Positions 1 through 8,297 of a stretch of DNA of 64,000 bases are shown here, one piece after another. Positions within the stretch are counted from its first letter, which is position 1. The number at the start of each line of letters is the position of its first letter. The notes beneath the pieces are model-generated. The model was not told the origin of the DNA. It saw only the letters and a list, made by a program, of their open reading frames with translations, and did not search any database. The stretch comes from Bacillus sp. FJAT-49711. Lineage in GTDB: Bacteria > Bacillota > Bacilli > Bacillales > Bacillaceae_C. The stretch lies in contig NZ_JAGYPL010000003.1 in NCBI RefSeq assembly GCF_018343715.1, positions 503,784 to 567,783 on the forward strand, given 5' to 3'. The position numbers and the translations under genes were made by a program.

Positions 1-522
1 AACATTTACCATTACTGAGTTCCAATACTCCATTCTATCCTCTCGACTAGGAGGGATGAAATTAGTTACTTTCTTTTTCATTAGTGTGCCATCATTTAAC
101 AATCGATGCATCAGACCAGTGAATCGCCCTAAATCATACATTTGATTCGTATTCAGATTTCCCGGAGGAAACACTTCCCCATGACAAAACTCCATTACGA
201 TAAAAAGTTCACCGTTATCTGTTTCGAACATGACATTATCATGATAAGAAAGCAATCTAGGACATGGAAATCCTTGCTTATATAATCTTTGCTGCTGCGA
301 AAAGGCTAGTAATAATTCTTCAAGGTTGTATAGCTTAAATCTTTCTTTATTATATTGTTTTACTAAAAAAACGCCTTCCGACGTCGTTATTTTCCACTTT
401 AGATTAAGCCAGCCTCTTTTTATTGGCACAACCTCAAAAACTTGAAAACCAAATAAGTTTTTACATGTCTTAATAATATCATTAAGAATCATTTCTTCTA
501 ATTCTGATTCAATCACAGCCAT
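1..522 (-). CDS. Phosphotransferase-like kinase (partial, C-terminus outside window)
   Basis: The reading frame is open for 174 codons from an ATG at 522 to the window edge, with GGAG at 531-534 as ribosome binding site. The translated start contains KRGWLNLKWKI, then VFLVKQYN near residue 53 (a candidate ATP-binding lysine), then a PCPRLL segment and FIVMEF. This order resembles the N-lobe of aminoglycoside phosphotransferase / choline-kinase-like enzymes (APH fold, CotS/YtmP group). The catalytic HxD loop would lie beyond the window, so substrate and activity cannot be judged. It is divergently placed from nothing nearby and sits downstream of trpS on the same strand with about 150 bases between. 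Confidence 0.6.
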   Translation of the reverse strand, partial: MAVIESELEEMILNDIIKTCKNLFGFQVFEVVPIKRGWLNLKWKITTSEGVFLVKQYNKERFKLYNLEELLLAFSQQQRLYKQGFPCPRLLSYHDNVMFETDNGELFIVMEFCHGEVFPPGNLNTNQMYDLGRFTGLMHRLLNDGTLMKKKVTNFIPPSREDRMEYWNSVMVNV

Positions 523-672
523 ACACTTTTCACTCCAAACCTAACAGAATTATATCCCCAATATTCACTTATTCTTCATATCTATTAAAAACCTTTGTCA
601 AAAAGATCCATATAACCTTGCATATATAGCAAAAAAAATGATCCCTCTTAACGAAGAATCACAATAATCTTA

Positions 673-1665
673 TTACAAACCGACCCTCTTTTTTACTTCT
701 TTTAAAAACGGAACTGCCACAGATCTGGCCTTTTCTGCGCCTTTTGCCAGAATGTCATCTAATACGTCAGGCGATGCCATTAACTCATTATATTTTTCTC
801 GTGGTTCAGCTAAAAATTGATTCATAACACGAAACAGTTCCTGCTTAACCTCTCCCCACCCAATTCCACTTTCAAATTGGACTCTTAATGCCTCAATTTC
901 ATTTGGGGCAGCAAACTCTTGATAGAGAGAATATAAGATAGAAGTATCAGGGTCTTTAGGTGCTTCTGGAGGTAACGAATCTGTTTTAATTTTATTAATA
1001 AGCTTTCTTAATTTCTTTTCATCTTCAAAAAGAGGAATTGTATTATGATAGCTTTTGCTCATTTTACGCCCATCCAGCCCAGGCAACACCGCTGTGTCCT
1101 CTTGAATTTGATATTCCGGCAGTAAAAATGTTTCTCCATATACATTATTAAAGCTCTCCGCGATATCGCGGGCGATTTCCACATGCTGAACTTGATCCTT
1201 TCCAACTGGGACAATATTTGTTTTAAACAGTAATATATCCGCTGCCATTAATATTGGATAAGTAAAAACTCCCATATTGACGCCAAAGTCTGCATCCTTA
1301 TCCACTTGCTTATTGCTTTCTACGATAGCCTTATACGCATGTGCCCGATTCATTAATCCTTTCGGTGAAAAACACGCCAAAATCCAATTTAACTCAAATA
1401 TTTCGGGTACATCGGATTGTCTATAAAAGATTACCTTTTCAGGATCAAGTCCTAGCGCCAGCCATGTTGCCGCTATTCCATAAGATAGCTGCCGAAATTC
1501 ATCTGCATCATGAATTTTTGTCAACCCATGATAATCCGCAATGAAATAAGCCGCTTGATAATCCTCTACCATGGCCAATTCTAAAGCAGGCTTAATCGCC
1601 CCAATATAATTCCCAAGATGGATTTTCCCAGTAGGTTTTATTCCTGTTAAAATCGTCTTTTTCAT
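673..1665 (-). CDS. trpS: Tryptophan--tRNA ligase, T-box regulated
   Basis: This class Ic synthetase charges tRNA-Trp with tryptophan in the cytoplasm. The class I signature HLGN lies at residues 16-19 after the start TGIKPTGKI, and KMSKS follows at about residue 200; the 330-residue length is normal. GGGGAGA precedes the ATG. The sequence is clearly different from the B. subtilis-type housekeeping enzyme as I recall it (TGIKPTGKIHLGN rather than SGIQPSGSVTLGN), so it may be a second, TrpRS-II-like paralogue; such enzymes can be less sensitive to indolmycin-type inhibitors, but that is inference. It is transcribed alone behind a tryptophan T-box leader. Confidence 0.93.
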   Translation of the reverse strand: MKKTILTGIKPTGKIHLGNYIGAIKPALELAMVEDYQAAYFIADYHGLTKIHDADEFRQLSYGIAATWLALGLDPEKVIFYRQSDVPEIFELNWILACFSPKGLMNRAHAYKAIVESNKQVDKDADFGVNMGVFTYPILMAADILLFKTNIVPVGKDQVQHVEIARDIAESFNNVYGETFLLPEYQIQEDTAVLPGLDGRKMSKSYHNTIPLFEDEKKLRKLINKIKTDSLPPEAPKDPDTSILYSLYQEFAAPNEIEALRVQFESGIGWGEVKQELFRVMNQFLAEPREKYNELMASPDVLDDILAKGAEKARSVAVPFLKEVKKRVGL

Positions 1666-1695
1666 TGAAATCTCTCCCCATTAAAAAATAAATAC

Positions 1696-1975
1696 AAAAA
1701 AGGGCTACCCGTCAAAAAAAGGACGAGTAACCCGTGGTGCCACCTTCATTCGTTTACAAAGTAAACGCACTTAAATCCGTACAGAAACGATAAACTGTTT
1801 CGATACGTAGTCTTTTTTAACGGTAAGACAAGTCCGCCAGACCTACTGCTAGTTCAATCTAGATGCTCAGAAGCCCATTCATCCATAATTCTGCACTGAT
1901 TCTCACCAACCATCAGCTCTCTAAAGCGTTCATATAGATTACTCTTCTTCTTCATCGCTCACGATTATATTACGT
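1696..1975 (-). promoter_or_regulatory. T-box riboswitch, Trp specifier (trpS leader)
   Basis: The leader contains the AG-box region (AGAGAGCTGATGG), a specifier loop reading GAA-TGG-GCTTCTGAG, the T-box core GGTGGCACCACGGG at about 1731-1745, and an intrinsic terminator whose arms are 1722-1733 and 1702-1713 followed by a run of T at 1696-1701. The specifier codon UGG matches tryptophan and the downstream gene. Uncharged tRNA-Trp should stabilise the antiterminator and allow trpS transcription. Confidence 0.92.
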
Positions 1976-1978
1976 TGT

Positions 1979-2007
1979 ATTTTAACCTATGGATTAATGA
2001 ATAACAA
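1979..2007 (-). promoter_or_regulatory. SigA-type promoter of the trpS T-box leader
   Basis: On the minus strand TTGTTA (2002-2007) and TAAAAT (1979-1984) are separated by exactly 17 bases, just upstream of the T-box leader. Confidence 0.7.
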
Positions 2008-2161
2008 GGGCTTATGAAGGAAATTTGTTGAGGGTTCATGCAGTTGAATAAAATGACAACCTTTTTATTTTTCCCACGCAAATTTCACCAATTTATTTAA
2101 AATCCTCACCAATTAAGGATATAGGATATAATGGACCTAAATGATGAGAAGGGGCGTACGT

Positions 2162-2749
2162 ATGAAATCTCGTGATGAAAAATCTATCCTAAAAGAAGCT
2201 CCAATCACTTACGATGATTATGCACAGCTTCCAGATGATGGGAAAAGGTATGAATTGGCAAATGGAATACTGGAGTTGATGACTCCTGCACCAACTCCTA
2301 AGCATCAGGTTATAAGCACAAAGATGTTGACAATGTTAATGAATAGTTGCCAGCAGGAATACATTATTCTTGCATCACCTATCGATTTAATTTTATCTAA
2401 AACAGAAACACGTCAACCCGATTTGGTCGTGATTCATCGTAATAATACGGATATCATTACAAAGAGGGGAATCGAGGGAACTCCTAATTTAGTTGCTGAG
2501 ATTTTGTCGCCACATTCAATCAAAAGAGATCGATTCGACAAACTTAAAGCTTATGCTAGGTTTCAGATTCAAGAATATTGGATTATCGATCCCTCGAATG
2601 AAGCCTTGGAACAATATATGTTAGTCCATAACAACTATGAACTTTCCAATGTTTTCGGAAGAGAAGATACCATTCAATCTGAACAAATACCATGCGCTTC
2701 TTTCACAATGGCGGAAATTGTGGATGCTGCGGCGGATTTGCCTGGATAA
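2162..2749 (+). CDS. Uma2 family endonuclease (DUF820)
   Basis: The protein belongs to the Uma2 family of PD-(D/E)XK-fold predicted nucleases, whose biological role is poorly known. Visible signatures are TYDDYAQLPDDGKRYEL near the start, QPDLVVI around residue 87, VAEILSPHS around 113, and a RDRFDKLKAYARFQIQEYW stretch ending in IIDP, which matches the conserved C-terminal core. I place the start at the ATG at 2162 because AGAAGGGG lies 8 bases upstream; an in-frame ATG at 2141 has no such site. A TATAAT hexamer lies at 2127-2132. It is monocistronic and converges on the DUF6157 gene through a shared terminator. Confidence 0.85.
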   Translation: MKSRDEKSILKEAPITYDDYAQLPDDGKRYELANGILELMTPAPTPKHQVISTKMLTMLMNSCQQEYIILASPIDLILSKTETRQPDLVVIHRNNTDIITKRGIEGTPNLVAEILSPHSIKRDRFDKLKAYARFQIQEYWIIDPSNEALEQYMLVHNNYELSNVFGREDTIQSEQIPCASFTMAEIVDAAADLPG

Positions 2750-2773
2750 CCTTGAATAGTAAAGTCATCAAAT

Positions 2774-2796
2774 AAGCTCCCATCGTTAGGGAGCTT
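2774..2796. terminator. Bidirectional terminator between uma2 and DUF6157 gene
   Basis: An 8-bp perfect stem (AAGCTCCC / GGGAGCTT) with a 7-base loop lies between two convergent genes; T-rich sequence follows on the plus strand. Confidence 0.75.
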
Positions 2797-2803
2797 TCAT
2801 CGT

Positions 2804-3205
2804 TTATATCCTCTTCGAACGCATTCCTTTTACTTTCGCAATATCATCTCGATCAAACAATATTTGATAGGCTTCGCTTTCGACATCATAAATAGCCACT
2901 TTTCCTTCATCATCATAATGGATTCCCCATCCATAATTTTTTACTAAAGGAGAAGCTCTGAAGCAAGCCTTTGGTTTTGAAAAAAATTGCTCACGCAGCT
3001 CGTCTACATTAACTTCCTCAATTTGGTTCCTAGCCAGGTACGTTTTAAACTGTACATCAGATTGAGTATACTCATAAGGACTATTACTAATCAAATCATA
3101 CTCAATAGATGCAATCGTAGGTTTATCATTCTTAGCGACAGGTACCTTTGCAAATGTAACCTTTGAATCTTCTGAAATTGTAATTAACGTGTTCTTATAA
3201 GTCAT
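2804..3205 (-). CDS. DUF6157 family protein
   Basis: This is a small cytoplasmic protein of about 133 residues with no membrane segment or signal peptide. The pattern TYKNTLITISEDSKVTFAK, a central SPYEYTQSDVQF, and a C-terminal NYGWGIHYDDEGK are typical of DUF6157 proteins, which have no assigned function. I prefer the ATG at 3205 (GGAGG 10 bases upstream) over the GTG at 3211, which would be only 4 bases from the same site. It follows the BNR-repeat gene with essentially no gap, so the two are probably co-transcribed and translationally coupled. Confidence 0.75.
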   Translation of the reverse strand: MTYKNTLITISEDSKVTFAKVPVAKNDKPTIASIEYDLISNSPYEYTQSDVQFKTYLARNQIEEVNVDELREQFFSKPKACFRASPLVKNYGWGIHYDDEGKVAIYDVESEAYQILFDRDDIAKVKGMRSKRI

Positions 3206-3207
3206 TT

Positions 3208-4518
3208 TCACCTTTCCTCCCCTAATACATTATTTGGATCGATCAAACTAGAAAAAACCCAAGTCTTTCCTTCATCTTCTGATGTGTATTTCGCTAAAAC
3301 CTTACCCCCTAGATAATCTCCATTTGGACCTTGATTTACTATTAATGTTCCGTGGCCATCTTTAAAAACAGGTATTTCCGCTATTGTAAAAATTTCTTTA
3401 TATTCATCAGGGATTGGGACTTCAACTTCTTCCCAATTACCTCCTCCATCGTCCGTGCGATAAAGAGATGGTCTAGGTGGTTCATCCATTACATTAACTG
3501 TGCCGAATGATATAAAGCCAAGCATGTCATTTATAAAGCCGCCACTTGTAACTAATCGTTGTGTCTCTTCCACTAATCCGGCCATTTCCCATGTTTTCCC
3601 GCCATCATGTGTTTTCATAACAAAATTGGCCTCGAAAGACATCGTTCGATCACATGTAAAAATAAGATAACCATCCTTTTCTGAGGTAAAACCAATGAAT
3701 CTTTGGCGAACCGACGGTAATTGATCTTTTATTAATACCTTATTCCAAGTTTTACCTTGATCCATAGTCATTAACAGATACATTTCTTCACCTGAAACTA
3801 GTACAAAAGCTGTTTTTTGTGGATTGATAATATAACTTCCGTCTATTAAATCCTCTTTGGAGCCGCTATAATCTCCCCCGAATAATTCTTCCATCGTGGC
3901 TGGTACTTCCACCCAACCTTTTCCATTATCGTATGTTATTTTTAACATCTCATTTGCGATTTCGTAACGGAAATCTTCGTGTGGTTCTATTCCTGCTTCC
4001 TTTTGATAACTTTCCTCATCTTGAACAGGAGGAAGGCCAATCAATGTATCGGTAGATTTCTCAAAGCTTTCTAACGTGTATATTAGTCTTGAGTCCTTCC
4101 GTATCCTCAATTTCCAGACAATATTATCAACAAGTCCCTCTTCATTTACTTCACCAAAACTAGTATGCGTATTTTCTCTCGGTTCAACTTGATAGACGAC
4201 GGCAACGACAAAATCGTTTTCGTCTCCTTCTAAGAAATGAAACCTTTTAAAATATGCATTCTCAATCAATCCTTCATCTTTAAAGGATTGGATTAAATCA
4301 AACCATAAGCGATAGGCAATGGTTTCGGGCTTTTTGTCATCTTCGCCAACTTCCAAGGTCAGCGGTAATTTCTGATTAACTTCATTCTCGCCAAATTCAT
4401 TTATCGGCAAACTTTCGATAGGCTTTTCTTCATTTTTAGGGTAAAAAAGCATAAAACTAACTACTACTATTAGGAAAAGGACGATGATGATACCTAAGCG
4501 CTTTTGTGTAAGTTTCAT
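3208..4518 (-). CDS. Membrane-anchored protein with BNR/sialidase-type repeats
   Basis: Residues 7-27 form one hydrophobic segment after a basic start (KLTQKR), so the protein is secreted or tethered by its N-terminus. The outer part holds repeated Asp-box/BNR motifs: DQGKTWNKV, HDGGKTWEM, TDDGGGNWEEV and SEDEGKTWVFSS, at roughly 265, 310, 360 and 410. Such motifs close the blades of beta-propellers (VPS10/sialidase/Ycf48-like folds). No catalytic residues of a sialidase can be identified, so a binding role is as likely as an enzymatic one. The stop overlaps the ribosome binding region of the DUF6157 gene. Confidence 0.7.
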   Translation of the reverse strand: MKLTQKRLGIIIVLFLIVVVSFMLFYPKNEEKPIESLPINEFGENEVNQKLPLTLEVGEDDKKPETIAYRLWFDLIQSFKDEGLIENAYFKRFHFLEGDENDFVVAVVYQVEPRENTHTSFGEVNEEGLVDNIVWKLRIRKDSRLIYTLESFEKSTDTLIGLPPVQDEESYQKEAGIEPHEDFRYEIANEMLKITYDNGKGWVEVPATMEELFGGDYSGSKEDLIDGSYIINPQKTAFVLVSGEEMYLLMTMDQGKTWNKVLIKDQLPSVRQRFIGFTSEKDGYLIFTCDRTMSFEANFVMKTHDGGKTWEMAGLVEETQRLVTSGGFINDMLGFISFGTVNVMDEPPRPSLYRTDDGGGNWEEVEVPIPDEYKEIFTIAEIPVFKDGHGTLIVNQGPNGDYLGGKVLAKYTSEDEGKTWVFSSLIDPNNVLGEER

Positions 4519-4607
4519 ATATTTTCAACCTCTTTTTCTTATAACTCTAACATTATCGAATATCCTTTTCTTCCGCAATTTATTTTTTGCAAATCCCCAC
4601 TCATAAA

Positions 4608-4636
4608 ATAAGAGCATGCTGCCGACATGCTCTTAT
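4608..4636 (-). terminator. Terminator downstream of erm-like gene
   Basis: An 11-bp perfect stem (ATAAGAGCATG / CATGCTCTTAT) with a 7-base loop is followed on the minus strand by TTTTAT, four bases after the erm stop codon. Confidence 0.8.
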
Positions 4637-4639
4637 CCC

Positions 4640-5455
4640 TTATATTAATGTTGTTTTTTCTTTTTTAGTCTTGGCCAGAGATGTTGTTTCACATAAGTGG
4701 ATTGGGGTTTCTTGTTGAATGGACAAGCTTCTTTTTAAGTTCTTCATTTGCGGAGAAGTAAAGATACCCCTTAAGGCGATATCGATAGATTCATCCGGCT
4801 TTTTAAGGGCATATTCTGCGAGTCCTAGAAAGGTTGCGGAATATTTGTATGGAACAATCGGCTCGACCTTTCTCTTAATGACAAGGATGGCGGAATTGAC
4901 CCTTGGCGGAGGTGAAAATTGGTCTCTTGAAATTTCTTTGACAAAGTAAAAATCAAACCACATTCTCCACGCTAAAACATAATAATTTTTCACGAATTTT
5001 GCTGTGAATCGTTTGGCTGCACCTTTTTCCATGACAATCACCCCTCTTTGCAACCCTGTCGATGGATTATTTAGAAGCATCTTCATTATGCGTGTCGTAA
5101 TCGAGAAAGGAATATTTGATACAACGACAAATTCTTCTCTCGGCAAATGGATTCTCACGATGTCTTGATGAATGATTTTTGTGTTTTGACTTTGCGCGGT
5201 TTTCCTTTTAAGAATTTCTACAAATTTAGAATCATATTCTACAGCCAATACCTTGCCTGCTCGTTCGTTGAGGACTGTTGTCAAAGCACCTTTTCCCGCT
5301 CCTAGTTCTAAAACTGTATCCTCTTTGCATAATTTCGCTCGATCCACGATTTCATGAAGCAACCATTTATTGTGTATCAAATGCTGTCCCGAAAAATTAG
5401 GTGGCTCTCCTCGACTTAATTTTTTATTACTATACTTATGTGTTCTTTTGGACAT
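4640..5455 (-). CDS. erm: Erm(D)-type 23S rRNA adenine-N6 methyltransferase with frameshifted C-terminus
   Basis: The protein matches the Bacillus Erm(D)/Erm(K)/Erm(34) group, which methylates A2058 of 23S rRNA and blocks macrolides, lincosamides and streptogramin B. Motif [11 protein letters not shown] is at 50-58, the GQHL entry signature at 23-26, and the catalytic motif IV reads SNIPF at 113-117. After about residue 245 the family resemblance stops: the conserved Erm ending (YV..H.WPR) is present in a different frame, as [16 protein letters not shown] followed by TAA, overlapping the present tail [14 protein letters not shown] small deletion that changes frame explains this. The catalytic domain is intact, so activity may persist. 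GGAGG precedes the ATG. Confidence 0.88.
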   Translation of the reverse strand: MSKRTHKYSNKKLSRGEPPNFSGQHLIHNKWLLHEIVDRAKLCKEDTVLELGAGKGALTTVLNERAGKVLAVEYDSKFVEILKRKTAQSQNTKIIHQDIVRIHLPREEFVVVSNIPFSITTRIMKMLLNNPSTGLQRGVIVMEKGAAKRFTAKFVKNYYVLAWRMWFDFYFVKEISRDQFSPPPRVNSAILVIKRKVEPIVPYKYSATFLGLAEYALKKPDESIDIALRGIFTSPQMKNLKRSLSIQQETPIHLCETTSLAKTKKEKTTLI

Positions 5456-5472
5456 ATGATTTTCCCTCCAAT

Positions 5473-5501
5473 ATAAAAAATCACAGTCTTCTGCCTGCGA
5501 T
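5473..5501 (-). promoter_or_regulatory. Promoter-proximal attenuator hairpin before erm
   Basis: On the minus strand ATCGCAG (5495-5501) and CTGTGAT (5480-5486) form a 7-bp stem with an 8-base loop, followed by six T residues, 20 bases upstream of the erm start. It looks like a second transcription attenuator or a structure that controls access to the ribosome binding site. Confidence 0.5.
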
Positions 5502-5667
5502 AGAGAGTAAAGGAAAGAAGCCTCACCTTTTATACATAAAAGTCGAAGCTAGAACCATATCCCAAATAACCCACACCAATTAAGGGTTTAGATAAAAGTT
5601 TCCACAAAAAAGAAAGGCAGAATAATCCACCTCTCTTCATAAATACATATTTAATAAGTTTTTTAAT

Positions 5668-5722
5668 GAAGATTATTAAAAAAGGGCAGACGGATCCCGT
5701 TTTACTCTGCTTACAGGCAGAG
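5668..5722 (-). promoter_or_regulatory. erm leader element: antiterminator/terminator with ACGGGAT motif
   Basis: On the minus strand CTCTGC-CTGTAA-GCAGAG forms one hairpin, and GCAGA can instead pair with the later TCTGC to form a hairpin that encloses ACGGGATCCGT and is followed by six T residues. The two structures are mutually exclusive, as in a transcription attenuator. The same layout (CTCTGC hairpin, then ACGGGATTGGTCTGCCC) is found in the hflX leader at 13709-13748, which ties this element to macrolide-type attenuation of erm. Confidence 0.65.
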
Positions 5723-5807
5723 ACTTTAGGCGCTAGTGAACCTCTTCAACTAAATCGAAGATTTTGATGGAGCATCCCTTATCTTAAATACAGTACAAAC
5801 CAAGCAA

Positions 5808-7166
5808 TTAAAACACCTTAGGTGCCTCTAGCGCCTGAATAAGACTAATGAATGAAGACAAGGTTTGACATGTTCTTTTTGCCAACACAGGAACTTTCGC
5901 CTGCAGAGACAACCATGACTTTTCAGACATGGATTTTTGGTAAGCTCGAATAAAATTATCGAGCTGCAATGTTATAACTAGCTGATAGATCAGCATGATA
6001 CACCTTTCCAGTTGTAAATGTTGAAAGGTCTTTTTTATCATTTCTCTTTACTTTACCAGAACCATCATACGCTAAAGCACTGGTATTGCGTGGATTTACT
6101 CTAGTCATTCGTATCCCTATATAGTGAGCCATTTCTTCTACCTTATTTTGAATGGCTGTTTTTCGCCAATAACGTAGTTTGAAACGAAGTTTCTTTGACC
6201 CCAAAAAACCTTTGGTACTTTCATTTTATTGAGATATTCGAACACAATCACATCACATTGGTGTTCTTTCGCAAACTTCACGAACTTATGAGATGTGTGG
6301 TTTACAATATGTTTTTGTAGTCCGTTTAATTGTCGCCAATAGTTTGGTGCCGCAACCCAACCAGAAGCACGCGGAACTTTTCGTAGTTTATTTGTTAATC
6401 GATACAATCGGTCTTTTTCTTTGGTCTGGTTTATAAACGTACGAGCCAAGACAGTGCCTTTTGCATCCATAACAGAACAAACCGCAGAGTTTGAGATCCC
6501 CAGGTCCACAGCACATACTTTTTGAGTATTTATCTCCGTTTTGCTTAACTTCACTTTGTTTGTATAACTAATGTTTAAAAAATACTTTTTTCCAGCCTTA
6601 ACAAGCTTCGGGTTGTGTTCTTTCCAATCCCAAACATTACGTTTATATAGGTCTTGCCCCTTAAACTCAATTTCCTTCCATACCCAATCTTTGTTATGGA
6701 ATATCTTGATTTGAGCAGTAGTATCGGATGTTCTTACGAACATATTTCCCTTATAAAAAACAGGAAGCTCCTTATGTATAAGTTGAAGTTTAGGGGGATT
6801 CTTTTTAAACTTTTTACCTTCAGAAAGCGCCATTTTCCTTTTACTATCCCAATTCTGATAGTTAGAACGATAACTTTTAACTTTACCAAAGGCAGCAGCA
6901 ATCGCACTTCGTCTAAAGTAAGAAGGGAACTTATAATAATTCCGGTTAAATTCCTTGTATTTAGGAGAAGGGTTTGTTTTAGTTGTATGAATTAACTTTT
7001 CGATAGGTGCAACGATTGAGTTTGAAGAAAAACATTCTAAGTCATCCATTTCTTTATCAATCACTTCGATAAGGTAAGTCAATGCTTGATTATAAATTTG
7101 TAATGTCGCATCGAAGATGCCTGAATAGTTTATGATCTTGTGTCTCAAAGCTTTAGCTACCTTCAT
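5808..7166 (-). pseudogene. tnpB: tnpB (RNA-guided nuclease family) with two frameshifts
   Basis: Three frames together read a full TnpB. The N-terminal part up to about 6205 contains the RuvC motif CAVDLGISNSAV and the VFEYLNKMKVPK strand. A missing A in the CCAAAGG stretch near 6215 moves the frame to KKLRFKLRYWRK...NPRNTSALAYDGSG...ADLSASYNIAAR, which stops at TAA. One extra A near 5960 then moves it again to FIRAYQKSMSEKSW through to 5808. The usual zinc-ribbon cysteines are absent, as in the TnpB subgroup with DGSGKV and DLSASYNI. As it stands the gene cannot make an active protein without frameshift suppression or a sequencing correction. Confidence 0.85.
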
Positions 7167-7250
7167 ACCAATTCCCCTTTACAAAACATACGTTCTATCA
7201 TATATTATACTATATGATGATTTAGTTGTAAATAAAGATAGGAGAGAATT

Positions 7251-7652
7251 ATGGCAGATTACAGTAGGAATAGACATGCTTATTATAAATTGACTTATCA
7301 TTTAGTTGTAGTTACAAAATATAGACATAAATGTATTTCTGATGAAATCATGGATAGATTAATTGAAATAACTAAAAATTTGTTTGAAAGATGGAATTTC
7401 ACGCTTATTGAAATGAATGGAGAGGACGATCATATCCACATACTATTTGACGCACCACCACAAATAAATTTAGCAAACACAATAAACAACTATAAAACAG
7501 TAACTTCGAGATATATACGAAAAGAGTTCCAGGAGGAACTCTCAAAGTATTATTGGAAACCATATTTTTGGAGCCGTAGTTATATGATTTTAACTACTGG
7601 TGGGGCAACAGTCGAAGTGGTTAAAAAATATATCGAAAATCAGGGAGATTAA
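7251..7652 (+). CDS. tnpA: IS200/IS605 TnpA, Y1 HUH transposase
   Basis: This 133-residue single-strand transposase cuts and rejoins hairpin ends as a dimer. The HUH metal site reads HIH at residues 61-63 (DDHIHILF) and the catalytic tyrosine is Y127 in VVKKYIENQ. The ribosome binding site AGGAGAG precedes the ATG. The length is normal for the family and no residue is missing, so the element may still be mobile or able to mobilise relatives although its tnpB partner is broken. Confidence 0.93.
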   Translation: MADYSRNRHAYYKLTYHLVVVTKYRHKCISDEIMDRLIEITKNLFERWNFTLIEMNGEDDHIHILFDAPPQINLANTINNYKTVTSRYIRKEFQEELSKYYWKPYFWSRSYMILTTGGATVEVVKKYIENQGD

Positions 7653-7720
7653 GACCTTAGCGCCTAACCCCCACTAAATCAAAGATTTTGAAGGGGAATA
7701 CAGCGCTAATCTTTGTTCAA

Positions 7721-7768
7721 TTAGCTGCATAAAGTTAAAAAACGCAATCTATTCAATACAATACCCAT
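7721..7768 (-). CDS. RLR leader peptide of the erm attenuator (15 aa), cut off from erm by the IS
   Basis: A short ORF reads MGIVLNRLRFLTLCS. It starts with ATG behind GGAGGG (7780-7785). The RLRF-TL core matches the ErmD leader as known from the literature (MTHSMRLRFPTLNQ) and the hflX leader peptide at 13651 (MVFIRLRFQTLNR). Macrolides stall ribosomes at such RLR motifs, which switches the downstream RNA structure. Here the IS lies directly downstream, so the leader peptide is now about 2 kb from the attenuator at 5668-5722. The segment ACTTTA in the Thr-Leu codons can still be matched to TAAAGT at 5722-5727 beyond the IS. Confidence 0.7.
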   Translation of the reverse strand: MGIVLNRLRFLTLCS

Positions 7769-7812
7769 TTTTTCAAAAACCCTCCGATCAAAATTTCTTT
7801 TTCTGAGTAAGA

Positions 7813-8259
7813 CTAAAGCGGGAGGTAATAAGTTGATTTCTGGTATTTATCGCTTTTTATAAACCCAAATGAAGTGTAAAATGCATCAGCTTGTGGTGTA
7901 CTGTTTAACACCATTATTTGAAAATGATTTTTTGCTTCTGAAATTAACGTTTCTAATAGGAGCGTCCCTATACCTTTTCTCCGATAATCTCTGGCTACAT
8001 AAAATCTTCTTACTCGACCAATATGTGTATCGTCGGAAAAAGGATTGATGTTAATTCCCCCAACAGCAATCATCACACCATCCTGATCATATACAGCATA
8101 TAAAGCTTCTCCAGGCATGGTGAAAGTATTGGATCCTTCTTTATAATTATTCACTAATTTTTGAAGGAAACGAAAACCCTCCTTTTGGCTTTCATCAACC
8201 AAAAGCTGTATATTTTCATCCATTAAGTTTTTTATTCGTTTGACTTCATATCCCTTCAT
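7813..8259 (-). CDS. GNAT family N-acetyltransferase
   Basis: The 148-residue protein has the GNAT acetyl-CoA signature RRFYVARDYRRKGIGTLLLE around residues 85-104, with R-R-K-G-I-G as the pyrophosphate-binding turn, and a C-terminal AFYTSFGF beta-bulge region. It transfers an acetyl group to an amine on an unknown small molecule or protein. AGGAGG sits 6 bases before the ATG. It lies immediately upstream of the erm leader peptide on the same strand, which suggests that its terminator or read-through may affect erm. Confidence 0.88.
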   Translation of the reverse strand: MKGYEVKRIKNLMDENIQLLVDESQKEGFRFLQKLVNNYKEGSNTFTMPGEALYAVYDQDGVMIAVGGININPFSDDTHIGRVRRFYVARDYRRKGIGTLLLETLISEAKNHFQIMVLNSTPQADAFYTSFGFIKSDKYQKSTYYLPL

Positions 8260-8297
8260 CCCTTACCTCCTCGCAGCTAGAAAACAAGAAGCTTCTA

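Larger units (their letters stand above)
5735..7700. mobile_element. IS200/IS605-family insertion sequence (tnpA intact, tnpB broken)
   Basis: Divergent tnpB and tnpA are flanked by two similar subterminal imperfect palindromes in the same orientation: CTCTTCAACTAAATCGAAGA continuing TTTTGATGGAG at about 5741-5772, and CCCCCACTAAATCAAAGATT continuing TTGAAGGGG at about 7668-7696. IS200/IS605 elements carry such hairpins instead of inverted repeats and make no target duplication, so the exact ends are approximate. The element lies between an RLR leader peptide at 7721-7768 and the rest of the erm leader. Confidence 0.85.

Noticed and set aside
5523-5558. 11-residue [14 protein letters not shown] upstream of erm as its leader peptide
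   Set aside because: It has only a weak site and no known arrest motif; the RLR ORF at 7721-7768 is a far better candidate. A 36-codon ORF at 5530-5640 also lacks a site.
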